In this document: piece by piece, positions 8,516 to 16,851 of the stretch
How the letters are laid out: the number at the start of each line of letters is the position of its first letter
How positions within the stretch are numbered: the stretch's first letter is position 1
Assembly: GCF_007431345.1 (NCBI RefSeq)
Contig: NZ_CP041730.1
Span: 310,001 to 374,000 of the forward strand
Direction: 5' to 3'
Source: Chitinimonas arctica
GTDB lineage: Bacteria > Pseudomonadota > Gammaproteobacteria > Burkholderiales > Chitinimonadaceae
DNA: 64,000 nucleotides
Notes under the pieces: generated by a model
Databases searched by the model: none
What the model was told of the DNA's origin: nothing
The model's input: only the letters and a program-made list of their open reading frames with translations
Position numbers and translations under genes: made by a program

Positions 8516-9523
8516 CTACAGCGGCGCAATACGGACCAGGTCGCCCACGCTCAGACCCAAGCGGTCCAGGACCTCGCGGGACAGGGTGATCCGTTCGCCA
8601 TCGGCCGCGGCGGTCACCACCGTGGCGCGGAAGTCGTCCCGGCGGGTGGTAGCCAGCAGCCAGTCGCCCTGCCCGCCCTCGCCGGCGGCCACCTGTACCA
8701 ATCGGCTTTGCGCAACGCTGCGAATGGCGCGGGTAGCGCAATGGAGGGTCGGACCGCCATCGAAGATATCGATGTAGTTCTCGGCCTCGAAACCTTCCCG
8801 GGTCAGCACCTCGTAGGGCACTTCCGAGTCGGGATTCACCTGCCCCATGGCCGCCTGGGCATCATCGGCAAGGAGCGGGACATACAAGGGGTGATGCGGC
8901 ATCAGCTCGGCGATGAACTTGCGGCCGTTTACCCCGCAGTGGTATTCCACGTCCTGGTAGTCGATGCCGAAAAAGCGCCGGCCGACCGAATCCCAGAACG
9001 GGCTGCTGCCGTCCGGCCGGGTCACCCCCATCATCTCGGAGACGACCGAATCGGCAAAGCGCTCCGGCCATTGCGCGATAAACAAGAGCCGCGCCCGCGA
9101 CTGCAGATCGCTCCAGCGGCTGAAGCGTAGCGCCGGCCGGACATGGAAGGAGGCCAGCAGGGTATTGCCGGTCAGGTCGTGGCAAAGGCTAAGGGCATGG
9201 ATCTTGTTATGGATGCCCAGGCCGGGCGAGGCATGGATAAAGGTCTCGTTGCGATAGCTATAGAAGGGCTCGTTGAAGCCGGCCGAGGCAACGATGGCCG
9301 ATACACCGACCAGTTCACCGCTGTCGGTATCTTCTTGCACGAAGAAATAGCTCTCTTCGCCATGGAAGCCGATATCGGCGGCCAAGGAATCGATGGACGA
9401 TTGGATCTTGCCCGCCAGGGTGTCGCGACTCTCCGGCAGGGAGGTCACGCCCACCGGGCTTTCCCGGGCAAGCAATTCGACGCCGGGCAGATCCGACATC
9501 CGGCTGGAACGAAGCACGAACAC
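8516..9523 (-). CDS. aruF: Arginine/ornithine N-succinyltransferase, alpha-type subunit (AruF)
   Basis: 335-aa AstA-family protein, paralogue of AruG and its probable partner in an AruFG heteromer that also accepts ornithine. Family blocks include SPVGVTSLPESRDTLAGKI, YSYRNETFIHASPGLGIHNK and HDLTGNTLLASFHVRP. The start codon is GTG 9523, supported by GGAGG six nt upstream; the next Met (residue 9) would remove a conserved strand. It is preceded by an 83-nt gap from aruC that holds a stem-loop, and followed by aruG. Confidence 0.92.
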   Translation of the reverse strand: MFVLRSSRMSDLPGVELLARESPVGVTSLPESRDTLAGKIQSSIDSLAADIGFHGEESYFFVQEDTDSGELVGVSAIVASAGFNEPFYSYRNETFIHASPGLGIHNKIHALSLCHDLTGNTLLASFHVRPALRFSRWSDLQSRARLLFIAQWPERFADSVVSEMMGVTRPDGSSPFWDSVGRRFFGIDYQDVEYHCGVNGRKFIAELMPHHPLYVPLLADDAQAAMGQVNPDSEVPYEVLTREGFEAENYIDIFDGGPTLHCATRAIRSVAQSRLVQVAAGEGGQGDWLLATTRRDDFRATVVTAAADGERITLSREVLDRLGLSVGDLVRIAPL

Positions 9524-9556
9524 TGTTTTCCTCCAGTGGCATTATTTTCGTGAGGC

Positions 9557-9586
9557 CCGTCACCCCGGCTTGCGCCGGCATGACGG
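9557..9586. repeat. REP-like intercistronic stem-loop
   Basis: CCGTCA (9557-9562) pairs with TGACGG (9581-9586), enclosing an inner CCGG/CCGG stem. The sequence is of the short GC-rich palindromic type common between betaproteobacterial genes. It sits between aruC and aruF on the transcript and could stabilise the upstream mRNA or lower downstream expression. No U-run. Confidence 0.5.
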
Positions 9587-9606
9587 AGGTGCGCGCAAGC
9601 GGCAGA

Positions 9607-10818
9607 CTACTGCCCGATCACCGCCCGTACCGCCCGCTCGAAGCGGTTCAAGCCCTCGTCGATATCGGCATCGGGAATAATCAGGCTGGGCGCGAAACGG
9701 ACCACGTCCGGACCGGCCTGCAACACCATCACGCCCTCGCGGGCGGCGGCGGTCATAAAGTCCTTCGCTTTGCCCTTGAACGGTTCCGCCAGTTCGGCGC
9801 CGATCAACAGGCCCATACCGCGCACGGTGGCGAATACACCGGTCTCGCTTGCCAAGGCCTGCAAACGGGCCACGATGCGCGCATGCTTGGCACGGATACC
9901 GGCCAGGGTCTCCGGGGTGTTGACCACGTCCAGCACCGCTTCGGCGACCGCGCAAGCCAAGGGGTTGCCGCCATAGGTCGAACCATGGGTGCCCACGCCG
10001 AAGTGGCTGGCGATATCGGCCGTAGTCAGCATGGCGCCGATGGGGAAGCCACCGCCCAGCGATTTCGCCGAAGTCAGGATATCGGGCGTGACGCCGTATT
10101 CCATATAGGCGAACAGGGAGCCGCTACGGCCCATGCCGGTCTGCACTTCATCCAATACCAGCAAGGCCTTGTGCTGGTCGCACAGCGCGCGCACGCCGCG
10201 CAGATAGGCCGCATCGGCCGGCAGCACGCCGCCCTCGCCCTGCACCGGTTCGATGATCACGGCGGCGGTCTTGTCGGAAATGGCCGCCTTGAGGGCGTCC
10301 AGATCGTTGTAGGGGATATGGCGGATCCCGGTCGGGCGCGGGCCGAAGCCATCCGAGTACTTGGGCTGGCCGCCGACCGTCACGGTGAAGAAGGTACGGC
10401 CGTGGAAAGAGTTGGTGGTAGCGATGATCTCGTACTTGTCCGCGCCACCGGTATCGATGGCGAATTTGCGGGCCAGCTTGAAAGCCGCTTCATTGGCTTC
10501 GGCGCCCGAATTGCAGAAGAACACCCGCTCGGCGAAGGTCGCATCGACCAGCTTGCGTGCCAGCCGCAGCGCCGGTTCATTGGTCAGCGAATTGGACACA
10601 TGCCAGACCTTGCCGGCTTGCTCGGTCAAGGCCGCTACCAGGCCGGGGTGGGCATGGCCCAGCGCATTCACGGCGATACCGCCGGCCAGGTCGACATATT
10701 CGCGGCCGGCCTGGTCCCACAGGCGCGAACCCGCGCCGCGCACCGGGATATAGTCGGCCGGCGCGTAGTTGGGAACCATGACCTGGTCGAAATCGGCGCG
10801 AGTAACGGTCTGGGGCAT
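9607..10818 (-). CDS. aruC: Succinylornithine/acetylornithine aminotransferase (AruC)
   Basis: PLP-dependent class III aminotransferase (403 aa) converting succinylornithine to succinylglutamate semialdehyde; family members also act on acetylornithine in biosynthesis. Visible landmarks: FCNSGAEANEAAFKLAR (phosphate-binding region), HGRTFFTVTVGGQPKYSDGF, EPVQGEGG, the Asp-Glu pair in VLDEVQTGMGR that contacts the cofactor pyridine, and the Schiff-base Lys in TSAKSLGGGFPIGA. Start ATG 10818 has AAAGGA upstream. First gene of the aru operon, 132 nt after argR, with a predicted ArgR operator in that gap. Its position makes the catabolic role the best reading. Confidence 0.94.
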   Translation of the reverse strand: MPQTVTRADFDQVMVPNYAPADYIPVRGAGSRLWDQAGREYVDLAGGIAVNALGHAHPGLVAALTEQAGKVWHVSNSLTNEPALRLARKLVDATFAERVFFCNSGAEANEAAFKLARKFAIDTGGADKYEIIATTNSFHGRTFFTVTVGGQPKYSDGFGPRPTGIRHIPYNDLDALKAAISDKTAAVIIEPVQGEGGVLPADAAYLRGVRALCDQHKALLVLDEVQTGMGRSGSLFAYMEYGVTPDILTSAKSLGGGFPIGAMLTTADIASHFGVGTHGSTYGGNPLACAVAEAVLDVVNTPETLAGIRAKHARIVARLQALASETGVFATVRGMGLLIGAELAEPFKGKAKDFMTAAAREGVMVLQAGPDVVRFAPSLIIPDADIDEGLNRFERAVRAVIGQ

Positions 10819-10873
10819 GATGCAATCCTTTCAGTACGATGTTTGCTGGATATTCTAGGGATGTCGGCCGGAC

Positions 10874-10894
10874 TTGGATTTCCGTATTGCGACA
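10874..10894 (-). promoter_or_regulatory. Predicted AraC-type ArgR operator upstream of aruC
   Basis: Read on the minus strand the site is TGTCGC (10894-10889), 8 nt, AA, 5 nt: the TGTCGC-N8-AA-N5 half-site described for Pseudomonas aeruginosa ArgR. It lies 56-76 nt upstream of the aruC start, and its GATGTCGCA left end and CGG-N-AAT centre match the site upstream of aotJ. An inverted GATGTC copy at 10860-10865 faces it. Confidence 0.55.
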
Positions 10895-10950
10895 TCTTTG
10901 TAGTGAGTTCGGGCGCGGCATGGCCACGCGAGTACCGCCCCGAAGCAGTC

Positions 10951-11940
10951 TCAATCGACGGCTTCGGTCCGTACCGTGCCGCGCTGGCGATCTTCGCGCG
11001 GGGTGATCTTGAAATGATTGCGGTAAGCACTGGAGAAATGCGGACCGCTGGAAAAACCGCAGCTGAGGCCGATCTGGATAATGGACTTCGAGGTCTGCCG
11101 CAGCATCTGGCGGGCCCGGTTCAGGCGCAGAGCCAGGTAATACTGGGATGGCACATGTTCGAGATGCTGCATGAACAGGCGCTCCAGCTGGCGTCGCGAG
11201 ACGCAGACATGGCGGGCGATTTCGTCCGTGGTCAACGGCTCTTCCAGATTGGCTTCCATCAGGGTGACCGCCTGGACCAGCTTGGGTTGGTTGCTGCCAA
11301 CCCGGTTCATCAGCGGAATGCGCTGGCGGTCGTCGCGGCCGCGTATCCGCTCCAGCAGCAGATTCTCCGCCACCGAGGCCGCCAGGTCGGCGCCATGGCG
11401 GCGGGCGGCCAGATGCAGCAACAGGTCGGCAACCGCCAGTCCCCCGCCGCAGGTAGCGCGATCGCGGTCCACCTCGAACAGGGCGGCGGAAACAATCACC
11501 TGCGGATAGCGCTCGGCAAAGGCTTCCTGCAGGGACCAGTGCAGGGTGGCCCGGCAGCCTTTAAGCAGGCCGGCGGCCGCCAGCCAGAATGGCCCGGCAT
11601 GCCAGCCCCCCAGCAGACAGGGGCCGCGTCCCAGCTCCGCCAGCGCGGCCACGGTCGGGTCGCTGGTGGACAAGGCGCGCGGGAGTTCGCTGGCCGCCAC
11701 GAACAGGATAGGCAGGGCCGCGGCCGGGTCCAGTACGCCATCCACCGCTTGCGTTCGGCCGTGGGCGCCCATGACGGCGGCGCCATCGGCCGACAGTAGC
11801 CGAACCTGGTAGCAGGTCCGCTCGGCCAGCCGGTTGAGCGCGACGACACAATCGAACAACAGGCCCAGCTCGCCCGGCGCGAAACCCGGCAGCAGCAGCA
11901 CACCGATGACTTGGCCGGCAGGTTCGACGGGATCGAGCAT
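10951..11940 (-). CDS. argR: AraC/GlxA-family transcriptional regulator ArgR
   Basis: 329 aa: N-terminal DJ-1/PfpI-like (GlxA type) ligand domain, about residues 8-190, and a C-terminal AraC double helix-turn-helix, about 215-315, with TTDEIARHVCVSRRQLERLF and the second-helix block GFSSGPHFSSAYRNHFKITPRE. It occupies exactly the position of P. aeruginosa ArgR, the arginine-responsive activator of aot-argR, aru and gdhB, which is unrelated to the E. coli ArgR repressor. It is 22 nt after aotP and so likely cotranscribed with the transporter, giving autoregulation. The pfpI domain lacks an obvious nucleophilic Cys, as expected for a sensor rather than an enzyme. Confidence 0.9.
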   Translation of the reverse strand: MLDPVEPAGQVIGVLLLPGFAPGELGLLFDCVVALNRLAERTCYQVRLLSADGAAVMGAHGRTQAVDGVLDPAAALPILFVAASELPRALSTSDPTVAALAELGRGPCLLGGWHAGPFWLAAAGLLKGCRATLHWSLQEAFAERYPQVIVSAALFEVDRDRATCGGGLAVADLLLHLAARRHGADLAASVAENLLLERIRGRDDRQRIPLMNRVGSNQPKLVQAVTLMEANLEEPLTTDEIARHVCVSRRQLERLFMQHLEHVPSQYYLALRLNRARQMLRQTSKSIIQIGLSCGFSSGPHFSSAYRNHFKITPREDRQRGTVRTEAVD

Positions 11941-11962
11941 GGCCAGCCCTAGACCGCGCCGT

Positions 11963-12730
11963 TCACTTCAAGCTACCCGACAGAAATTGCTTGAGCCGTT
12001 CGCTGGACGGCGTCACCAGCACCTGCTTGGGATCGCCCTGCTCTTCGATCACGCCCTTGTGCAGGAAGATCACATGATTGGACACCTCGCGGGCGAACGC
12101 CATTTCATGGGTGACCACCACCATGGTGCGGCCTTCTTCGGCCAGCGCCTTCATGACGCGCAAGACTTCGCCCACCAGCTCCGGATCCAGGGCCGAGGTG
12201 GGTTCGTCGAACAGCATCACTTCCGGCTCGACCGCCAGTGCGCGGGCAATGGCCACCCGCTGCTGCTGGCCGCCCGACATATGGGCCGGGTACTTGTCCT
12301 CGACGCCGCTCAGGCCGACCTTGTCCAGGTACTTGCGGGCCCGTTCGACCGCTTCGTGCTTGGCCACGCCCAAGACATTCACCGGTGCTTCGATGATGTT
12401 CTCCAGCACGGTCATATGCGCCCATAGATTGAAATGCTGAAACACCATGGCCAGCTTGGCCCGCATCATCTGCAGCTGGCGCTCGTCGCCGGACTTGTAC
12501 ATCCCGTCGCGCGCCTTGACCAGCTTCATTTCCTCGCCGGCCACGGTGATGGTGCCGGAGTGCGGCCGTTCCAGCATATTGATGCAACGCAGGAAGGTAC
12601 TCTTGCCCGATCCCGATGAGCCGATAATGCTGATCACATCGCCGGCATGGGCAGTCAGCGATACGCCTTTCAATACCTCATGGCTGCCATAGCTCTTGTG
12701 CAGATTTTCGACTTGAAGCTTGATGCTCAC
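11963..12730 (-). CDS. aotP: Arginine/ornithine ABC transporter ATP-binding protein AotP
   Basis: Cytoplasmic ATPase of the polar amino acid uptake transporter (HisP family, 255 aa). Walker A GSSGSGKST near residue 40, signature MSGGQQQRVAIARAL, Walker B VMLFDEPTSALDPE and the His switch VVVTHEM are all intact. I start it at GTG 12730, which is preceded by GGAG at the right spacing. An upstream ATG at 12778 gives 16 extra residues with no family similarity. Between aotO and argR in the aotJQMOP-argR order. Confidence 0.94.
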   Translation of the reverse strand: MSIKLQVENLHKSYGSHEVLKGVSLTAHAGDVISIIGSSGSGKSTFLRCINMLERPHSGTITVAGEEMKLVKARDGMYKSGDERQLQMMRAKLAMVFQHFNLWAHMTVLENIIEAPVNVLGVAKHEAVERARKYLDKVGLSGVEDKYPAHMSGGQQQRVAIARALAVEPEVMLFDEPTSALDPELVGEVLRVMKALAEEGRTMVVVTHEMAFAREVSNHVIFLHKGVIEEQGDPKQVLVTPSSERLKQFLSGSLK

Positions 12731-12793
12731 GGTGTTCTCCGTAACAAATTGGGTTGCAACGCCGCGGCCTCGGGGCATGCGGCGGTAAGGTGT

Positions 12794-13912
12794 TCAGGCG
12801 CTGAGCAGATAGCCGCTGCGGAACGGCACCTTGCCGGCGATCTTGCACAGATCCATGCCGGCCGAGGCATAGCGCAGGATGCTGCGGGCGAACAGGACGC
12901 CGCTCACGCCAGCCCGCATGGTGGTCACGCTATCGGTAAAGGGGTCGATCAGATCGAGCACCGCCTCGCCGGCCGCCACCTGGTCGCCAGGCTGTTTGAG
13001 AAAGACGATCACGCCCGGCCGCTCGGCATGCAAGGTCTCCGCGCCGGCCAGGGGCGTGGCTTCGCAGCGGGCTACCGGCAGGGCCGGCGCGGTGCCGGCC
13101 AATACGCCGCGATGCCGCAGGAAAGCCAGCAGATTGTCCGCATCGCGTTCAGCCAGCGGGTGGTACACCTCGGTTTCGCCGCGCAATTCAACCGTTGCGG
13201 ACAGGCAAGCCAAGGGAATGGGGAAACGTTCGCCGAAACGCTCAGCCAGTTGCCACCAGCAGCCGCTCATGGCTTCGTCGAAGGAATTGCCGCCGGACCC
13301 CTTGGCCAGCAGGACCGCTTGCGCGCCGAGATAGCGGCTGAGCGGTTCGGCCTGTTCCAGGTAGGGGGTTTCGGTATAGAGATGTAGAACGGCTTCGAAG
13401 TCGCAGTGCAGATCCAGCACCACGTCGGCATCGCAGGCCATGCTTACCAGGGTATGGCGTAGCGACTGCAGCTCGGTGGCCGGCTTCATCTCGGCCAGCG
13501 CCGCCAGCATGGCAGCGCGGATCACGCGCTTATTGCTTTCGGCGTCCGCGGTCAGCAGCTTGGCGACGGTATCGCCGATCAGGGTGGCGAAATCGGGATA
13601 GTGCCGATTGAAATTCTCGGCGCTGGCAAACTCGAAGCGGCCCAGATTGGCATGCATCAGGGTCTGGTCCAGGCCGATGGGATTGGCAACCGGCACCACC
13701 ACCACTTCACCGCGAATTTCACCGCTGGCTTCCAGCGCCGCCAAGCGGCGCTTCAGATGATGCAGGACCAGCATGCCGGGCAACTCGTCGGCATGCAGGC
13801 TGGCTTGCAGATAGACCTTCTCGCCGCTGCCGGGCTGGCCGTAATGAAAGCTGAGCAACTCGCGCTGGGTGCCCAGGCTGGGCGACAGCAAGGGATGTCG
13901 ACGAATTTGCAT
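12794..13912 (-). CDS. aotO: AotO, succinylglutamate desuccinylase/aspartoacylase-family protein
   Basis: 372 aa, M14-like AstE/AspA family. The zinc-site HxxE is in SLHADELPGMLVLH and the third ligand in LDLHCDFEAVLH, so the active-site geometry looks intact. The substrate is not known even in Pseudomonas, where aotO sits inside the transporter operon and is dispensable for uptake. It begins 3 nt after aotM, so it is translationally coupled to the permease. It is only distantly similar to AruE in the same window, so it is probably a hydrolase for another N-acyl or peptide substrate rather than a spare AruE. Confidence 0.85.
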   Translation of the reverse strand: MQIRRHPLLSPSLGTQRELLSFHYGQPGSGEKVYLQASLHADELPGMLVLHHLKRRLAALEASGEIRGEVVVVPVANPIGLDQTLMHANLGRFEFASAENFNRHYPDFATLIGDTVAKLLTADAESNKRVIRAAMLAALAEMKPATELQSLRHTLVSMACDADVVLDLHCDFEAVLHLYTETPYLEQAEPLSRYLGAQAVLLAKGSGGNSFDEAMSGCWWQLAERFGERFPIPLACLSATVELRGETEVYHPLAERDADNLLAFLRHRGVLAGTAPALPVARCEATPLAGAETLHAERPGVIVFLKQPGDQVAAGEAVLDLIDPFTDSVTTMRAGVSGVLFARSILRYASAGMDLCKIAGKVPFRSGYLLSA

Positions 13913-13915
13913 GGC

Positions 13916-14629
13916 TCAGGACTTTCGCGGTTGCAGATAGGCCAGCCAGCGCCGCTCCGCCAACCTGAACAAGCCGACCAGGCTGAAGGTCAGCACCAGG
14001 TAGATGATCCCGGCCGAGATAAAGGCTTCGAACGGCAGGTAATAATCGGAATAGATGCTGCGGGCCGCCCCGGTGATATCGGTGATGGCCGGCACCACGC
14101 TGGCCAGCGACGTGCCCTGCAACATCATGATCACCTCGTTGGAATAGGCCGGCAGGGTGCGGCGCAAGGCCGAAGGCAGCACGATGCGGCGCATCATCAG
14201 CCACTTGCCCATGCCCATGGCGCGGGCGGCCTCGATCTCGCCGTGGTTGGTATCGCGGATGGCCCCGGCCAGCATCTCGGTGGTATAGGCGCAGGTGTTC
14301 AGGGTGAACGCCAATACCGCGCAGAACATCGCGTCCTTGAACGGCTTGAGCGCGGCGACGGTATCCCAGTTGGCCTGCACGTACTCGATCTGGGCGATAC
14401 CGTAATAGATCAGGTAGACCTGGATCAGCATGGGCGTGCCGCGCATCACATAGGTATAAAGCCATACCGGCGTAGACACCCATTTATTGCGCGAAACCCG
14501 CATGATGGCCATGGGAATGGACAGCAGGCCGCCTATCACCACGGAAAACACGGTCAGCTTCAGGCTGGTAACGATGCCCAGCCAGAACAGTTGCAAGGTG
14601 GCCGGCGTGAAAATGATATCGAACTGCAT
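13916..14629 (-). CDS. aotM: Arginine/ornithine ABC transporter permease AotM
   Basis: Inner-membrane permease of the HisM type (237 aa), with about five transmembrane helices. The EAA-type coupling loop that contacts the ATPase is seen in EAARAMGMGKWLMMRRIVLPSA (near residues 135-155). The start overlaps the aotQ stop by one base (TGATG), and GGGAGAG lies just before it, so translation is coupled. Pairs with AotQ. Confidence 0.93.
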   Translation of the reverse strand: MQFDIIFTPATLQLFWLGIVTSLKLTVFSVVIGGLLSIPMAIMRVSRNKWVSTPVWLYTYVMRGTPMLIQVYLIYYGIAQIEYVQANWDTVAALKPFKDAMFCAVLAFTLNTCAYTTEMLAGAIRDTNHGEIEAARAMGMGKWLMMRRIVLPSALRRTLPAYSNEVIMMLQGTSLASVVPAITDITGAARSIYSDYYLPFEAFISAGIIYLVLTFSLVGLFRLAERRWLAYLQPRKS

Positions 14630-15330
14630 CAGAACTCTCCCCGCCGCACGCCCATCGAATACTTTCGGTCCAGCCGCTTCAGAATCATCAGCGATACGGT
14701 CGTGAACACCAGGTAGATCAGGCCGCAGAACAGGATAAACAGCATGGGCGCCAGCGGTGTGATGCCACGCCCGGCGGCCGAGGCCTGCTTGGCCAGCATG
14801 GTCATATCGGGCAAGCCAAGGATGGACACCAAGGCGGTGGACTTGATCAACACCAGCCAGTTATTGGTAAAGCTGGGCAGTGCCAGCCGTATCATCTGCG
14901 GCACGGTGATATGGAAGAAGACGCGCAGGCGGCTCATGCCGAAGGCGTAGCCCGCTTCCATCTGGCCCTTGGGAATGGCCATGATGGCGCCGCGAAAGGT
15001 CTCGGTCATATAGGCGCCATAGATGAAGCCTATGGTGAGCACGCCGGCCGCGAAGGGATTGATCTCGACATAGCTGTCGTTGCCCAGCGCTTCCAGGAAT
15101 TTATTCAGCAGGATCTGCCCGCCGTAGAAGATCAGCAGCATCAGCACCAGGTCGGGAATACCCCGGATCACGGTGGAATAGACGCCCGCCAGGAACTGCA
15201 AGGGCCTGCTGGGTGAAAGTTTGGCGGTCGCGCCCAACAGGCCAAGCACGATCGCCACCAGCAAGGAACCCAGCGCCACTTCCAGGGTGAGCACCGATCC
15301 CTTGAGGATATTTATTACGTACTCTTCCAT
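14629..15330 (-). CDS. aotQ: Arginine/ornithine ABC transporter permease AotQ
   Basis: HisQ-type inner-membrane permease (233 aa). It starts MEEYVINILKGSVLTLEVAL, the usual N-terminal helix, with the coupling loop EAGYAFGMSRLRVFFHITVP near residues 130-150. ATG 15330 is preferred to a TTG two codons upstream. The gap from aotJ contains a stable stem-loop at 15419-15445, a common way to make less permease than binding protein. Confidence 0.93.
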   Translation of the reverse strand: MEEYVINILKGSVLTLEVALGSLLVAIVLGLLGATAKLSPSRPLQFLAGVYSTVIRGIPDLVLMLLIFYGGQILLNKFLEALGNDSYVEINPFAAGVLTIGFIYGAYMTETFRGAIMAIPKGQMEAGYAFGMSRLRVFFHITVPQMIRLALPSFTNNWLVLIKSTALVSILGLPDMTMLAKQASAAGRGITPLAPMLFILFCGLIYLVFTTVSLMILKRLDRKYSMGVRRGEF

Positions 15331-15418
15331 CTTCAATCTCTTTGCCGCTTGAATGCGCGGCTTTCAGGGTAGGTAACACGATTACCCTAGCCAGCATGGC
15401 CGGCCAGAACAAGCAAAC

Positions 15419-15445
15419 GGCGCGATCGATGGATCGGATCGCGCC
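15419..15445. repeat. Intercistronic stem-loop between aotJ and aotQ
   Basis: Perfect 9-bp stem GGCGCGATC (15419-15427) with GATCGCGCC (15437-15445), 9-nt loop, and no U-run. It is likely to protect the aotJ transcript from 3' decay or to attenuate read-through into the permease genes. Confidence 0.6.
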
Positions 15446-15487
15446 GCTCTATTCAGCATCCGCAATGGTGCAGAGCACGCCTGGAAA

Positions 15488-16264
15488 TCAGCTGCCCCAG
15501 ATTTCGAAAGTGAAATACTTGTCGTTGATCTTCTTCCAGGTGCCGTTGGTACGGATGGTCTTGATCGCCTTGTTCAGCGCATCGCGCAGATCGTTGTCGC
15601 TCTTGCGGATGGCGATGCCGGCGCCTTCACCGAAGTACTTCGGCTCGTTCAGGGTCGGGCCGACAAAGCCCCAGCCCTTGCCGTCCGGCGTCTTCAGGAA
15701 GCCGTCGGTGACTTCCACCACATCGGCCACGGTACCGTCGAGGCGGCCGGACTTGATATCCAGGTAAACCTGATCCTGCGCTTCGTAAGGAACGACAGCG
15801 GCGCCGGCTTTTTCCAGCTCGCCGCGCGCATATTTCTCTTGGGTGGAACCTTTCAGCACGCCAATCTTCTTACCCTTCAGGTCGGCGGGCAGCTTTTTGA
15901 TCGTACCGGCCTCTTTCACCACGAGACGCGAAGGGGTGTTGTAGTACTTGGTGGTGAAGTCGACCGCTTTCTTGCGTTCTTCGGTAATGGACATCGAGGA
16001 GACGATGGCGTCGTATTTCTTGGCATTCAGGCCGGGGATCATCCCGTCCCAGGCTTGCTCGACAAACACGCACTTGGCTTTCAACTCGGCACAGAGCGCG
16101 TTGGCGATATCCACGTCAAAACCGGTTGGCTTGCCATCGGGCGTCTTGTAGGTGAAGGGCTTGTAGGTCGCGTCGATACCGACGCGGACTTCCTTCCATT
16201 CCTTGGCCGAAGCGGCCACGGACAGCGCCAGCGCGATAGCACCAAACAGCGCGGTTTTCTTCAT
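15488..16264 (-). CDS. aotJ: Periplasmic arginine/ornithine-binding protein AotJ
   Basis: Family 3 solute-binding protein (258 aa). A Sec signal peptide is clear: Lys-Lys, a hydrophobic core and an ASA cleavage site near residue 20. The mature part has the ligand-binding blocks GIDATYKPFTYKTPDGKPTG and ADVVEVTDGFL. ATG 16264 has GAGGAG upstream; the longer upstream frame is not homologous. First gene of the aot operon and divergent from gdhB, with a predicted ArgR site about 105-125 nt upstream. Confidence 0.94.
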   Translation of the reverse strand: MKKTALFGAIALALSVAASAKEWKEVRVGIDATYKPFTYKTPDGKPTGFDVDIANALCAELKAKCVFVEQAWDGMIPGLNAKKYDAIVSSMSITEERKKAVDFTTKYYNTPSRLVVKEAGTIKKLPADLKGKKIGVLKGSTQEKYARGELEKAGAAVVPYEAQDQVYLDIKSGRLDGTVADVVEVTDGFLKTPDGKGWGFVGPTLNEPKYFGEGAGIAIRKSDNDLRDALNKAIKTIRTNGTWKKINDKYFTFEIWGS

Positions 16265-16366
16265 TGCCTTACTCCTCGTTCTAGGATGAGTTTGGAACCC
16301 GGCGAAGCCGACAGCGGCTTCGGGAAACCGGTACCGACGGTGATTGTAAACCCGCCGTCCAATATC

Positions 16367-16387
16367 AGACATTGCCGGAATGCGACA
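16367..16387 (-). promoter_or_regulatory. Predicted AraC-type ArgR operator upstream of aotJ
   Basis: On the minus strand: TGTCGC (16387-16382), ATTCCGGC, AA, TGTCT, a full match to TGTCGC-N8-AA-N5. The N5 begins a second TGTC element. It shares GATGTCGCA-N3-CGG-N-AAT with the site upstream of aruC although the surrounding DNA differs. Confidence 0.55.
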
Positions 16388-16601
16388 TCTTCGTACAGTG
16401 CCATTTCCACTCATTTCTCATTTGTGCAACGCAAAAAACACCATTTTCACTACCATTGGCGGCGTTTTGCGGCTGTTTTCAACCCCATGTCATAAATGTT
16501 CCGGCGCGGTGCCCACTAACGGACACCCACCATGCGCTATACATCAAACGCGGCTTGGGAGCGGGCCCTGCCTTGCCAGCCGGGAAAGCCCCTCCAAGAC
16601 A

Positions 16602-16616
16602 GCACCAAAATGGTGC
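16602..16616. promoter_or_regulatory. NtrC-like site GCACC-N5-GGTGC
   Basis: Perfect dyad GCACC (16602-16606), AAAAT, GGTGC (16612-16616), the core of the TGCACC-N5-GGTGCA sites bound by NtrC, with the outer bases differing. It is about 235 nt upstream of the gdhB start. Nitrogen control of arginine and glutamate catabolism would make sense, but I found no convincing sigma-54 promoter. Confidence 0.4.
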
Positions 16617-16672
16617 GCGGCGCACAAAAACCGCCTCGAATTGCCCTGCAATAGGGCGCCGCTATAACAAAG

Positions 16673-16697
16673 TGTCGCATCCCCTAATACTTGTAGC
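16673..16697 (+). promoter_or_regulatory. Degenerate ArgR-like site upstream of gdhB
   Basis: TGTCGC at 16673-16678 is followed by ATCCCCTAAT: like the aotJ site but one nt short before AA. A partial second element TGTAGC is at 16692-16697. The spacing deviates, so this is weaker than the other two sites. In P. aeruginosa, gdhB is ArgR-induced. Confidence 0.35.
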
Positions 16698-16851
16698 AGG
16701 CCCGTCGGCGCTACAATGCCGTCGCAATCGCCGCCGAGGCATTCGGGCCTCTATGCGGCACGCAAGGCGAAAGGGCACTCAAAAAGTGTCCATTCGTGCA
16801 CGGATATGGTGTGTGGCGCCATGTCCGTTAGCCCAACAGGAGACACGTCAG

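Larger units (their letters stand above)
16265..16851. other. 587-nt divergent regulatory region between aotJ and gdhB
   Basis: No gene is apparent on either strand. It holds a predicted ArgR site facing aotJ (16367-16387), an NtrC-like palindrome (16602-16616) and a degenerate ArgR site facing gdhB (16673-16697). The arrangement fits joint control of arginine uptake and glutamate deamination. The gdhB reading frame is open through the right half, but that part lacks homology. Confidence 0.6.

Noticed and set aside
9550..11799. Plus-strand open frame of about 750 codons across aruC and argR
   Set aside because: Antisense shadow of two firmly identified minus-strand genes. No family motifs and low-complexity Gln/Gly/His composition.
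16456..16471. Possible sigma-54 promoter (TGGC ... TTGC) upstream of gdhB
   Set aside because: The spacing between the GG and GC elements is one nt too short, so it was not annotated.
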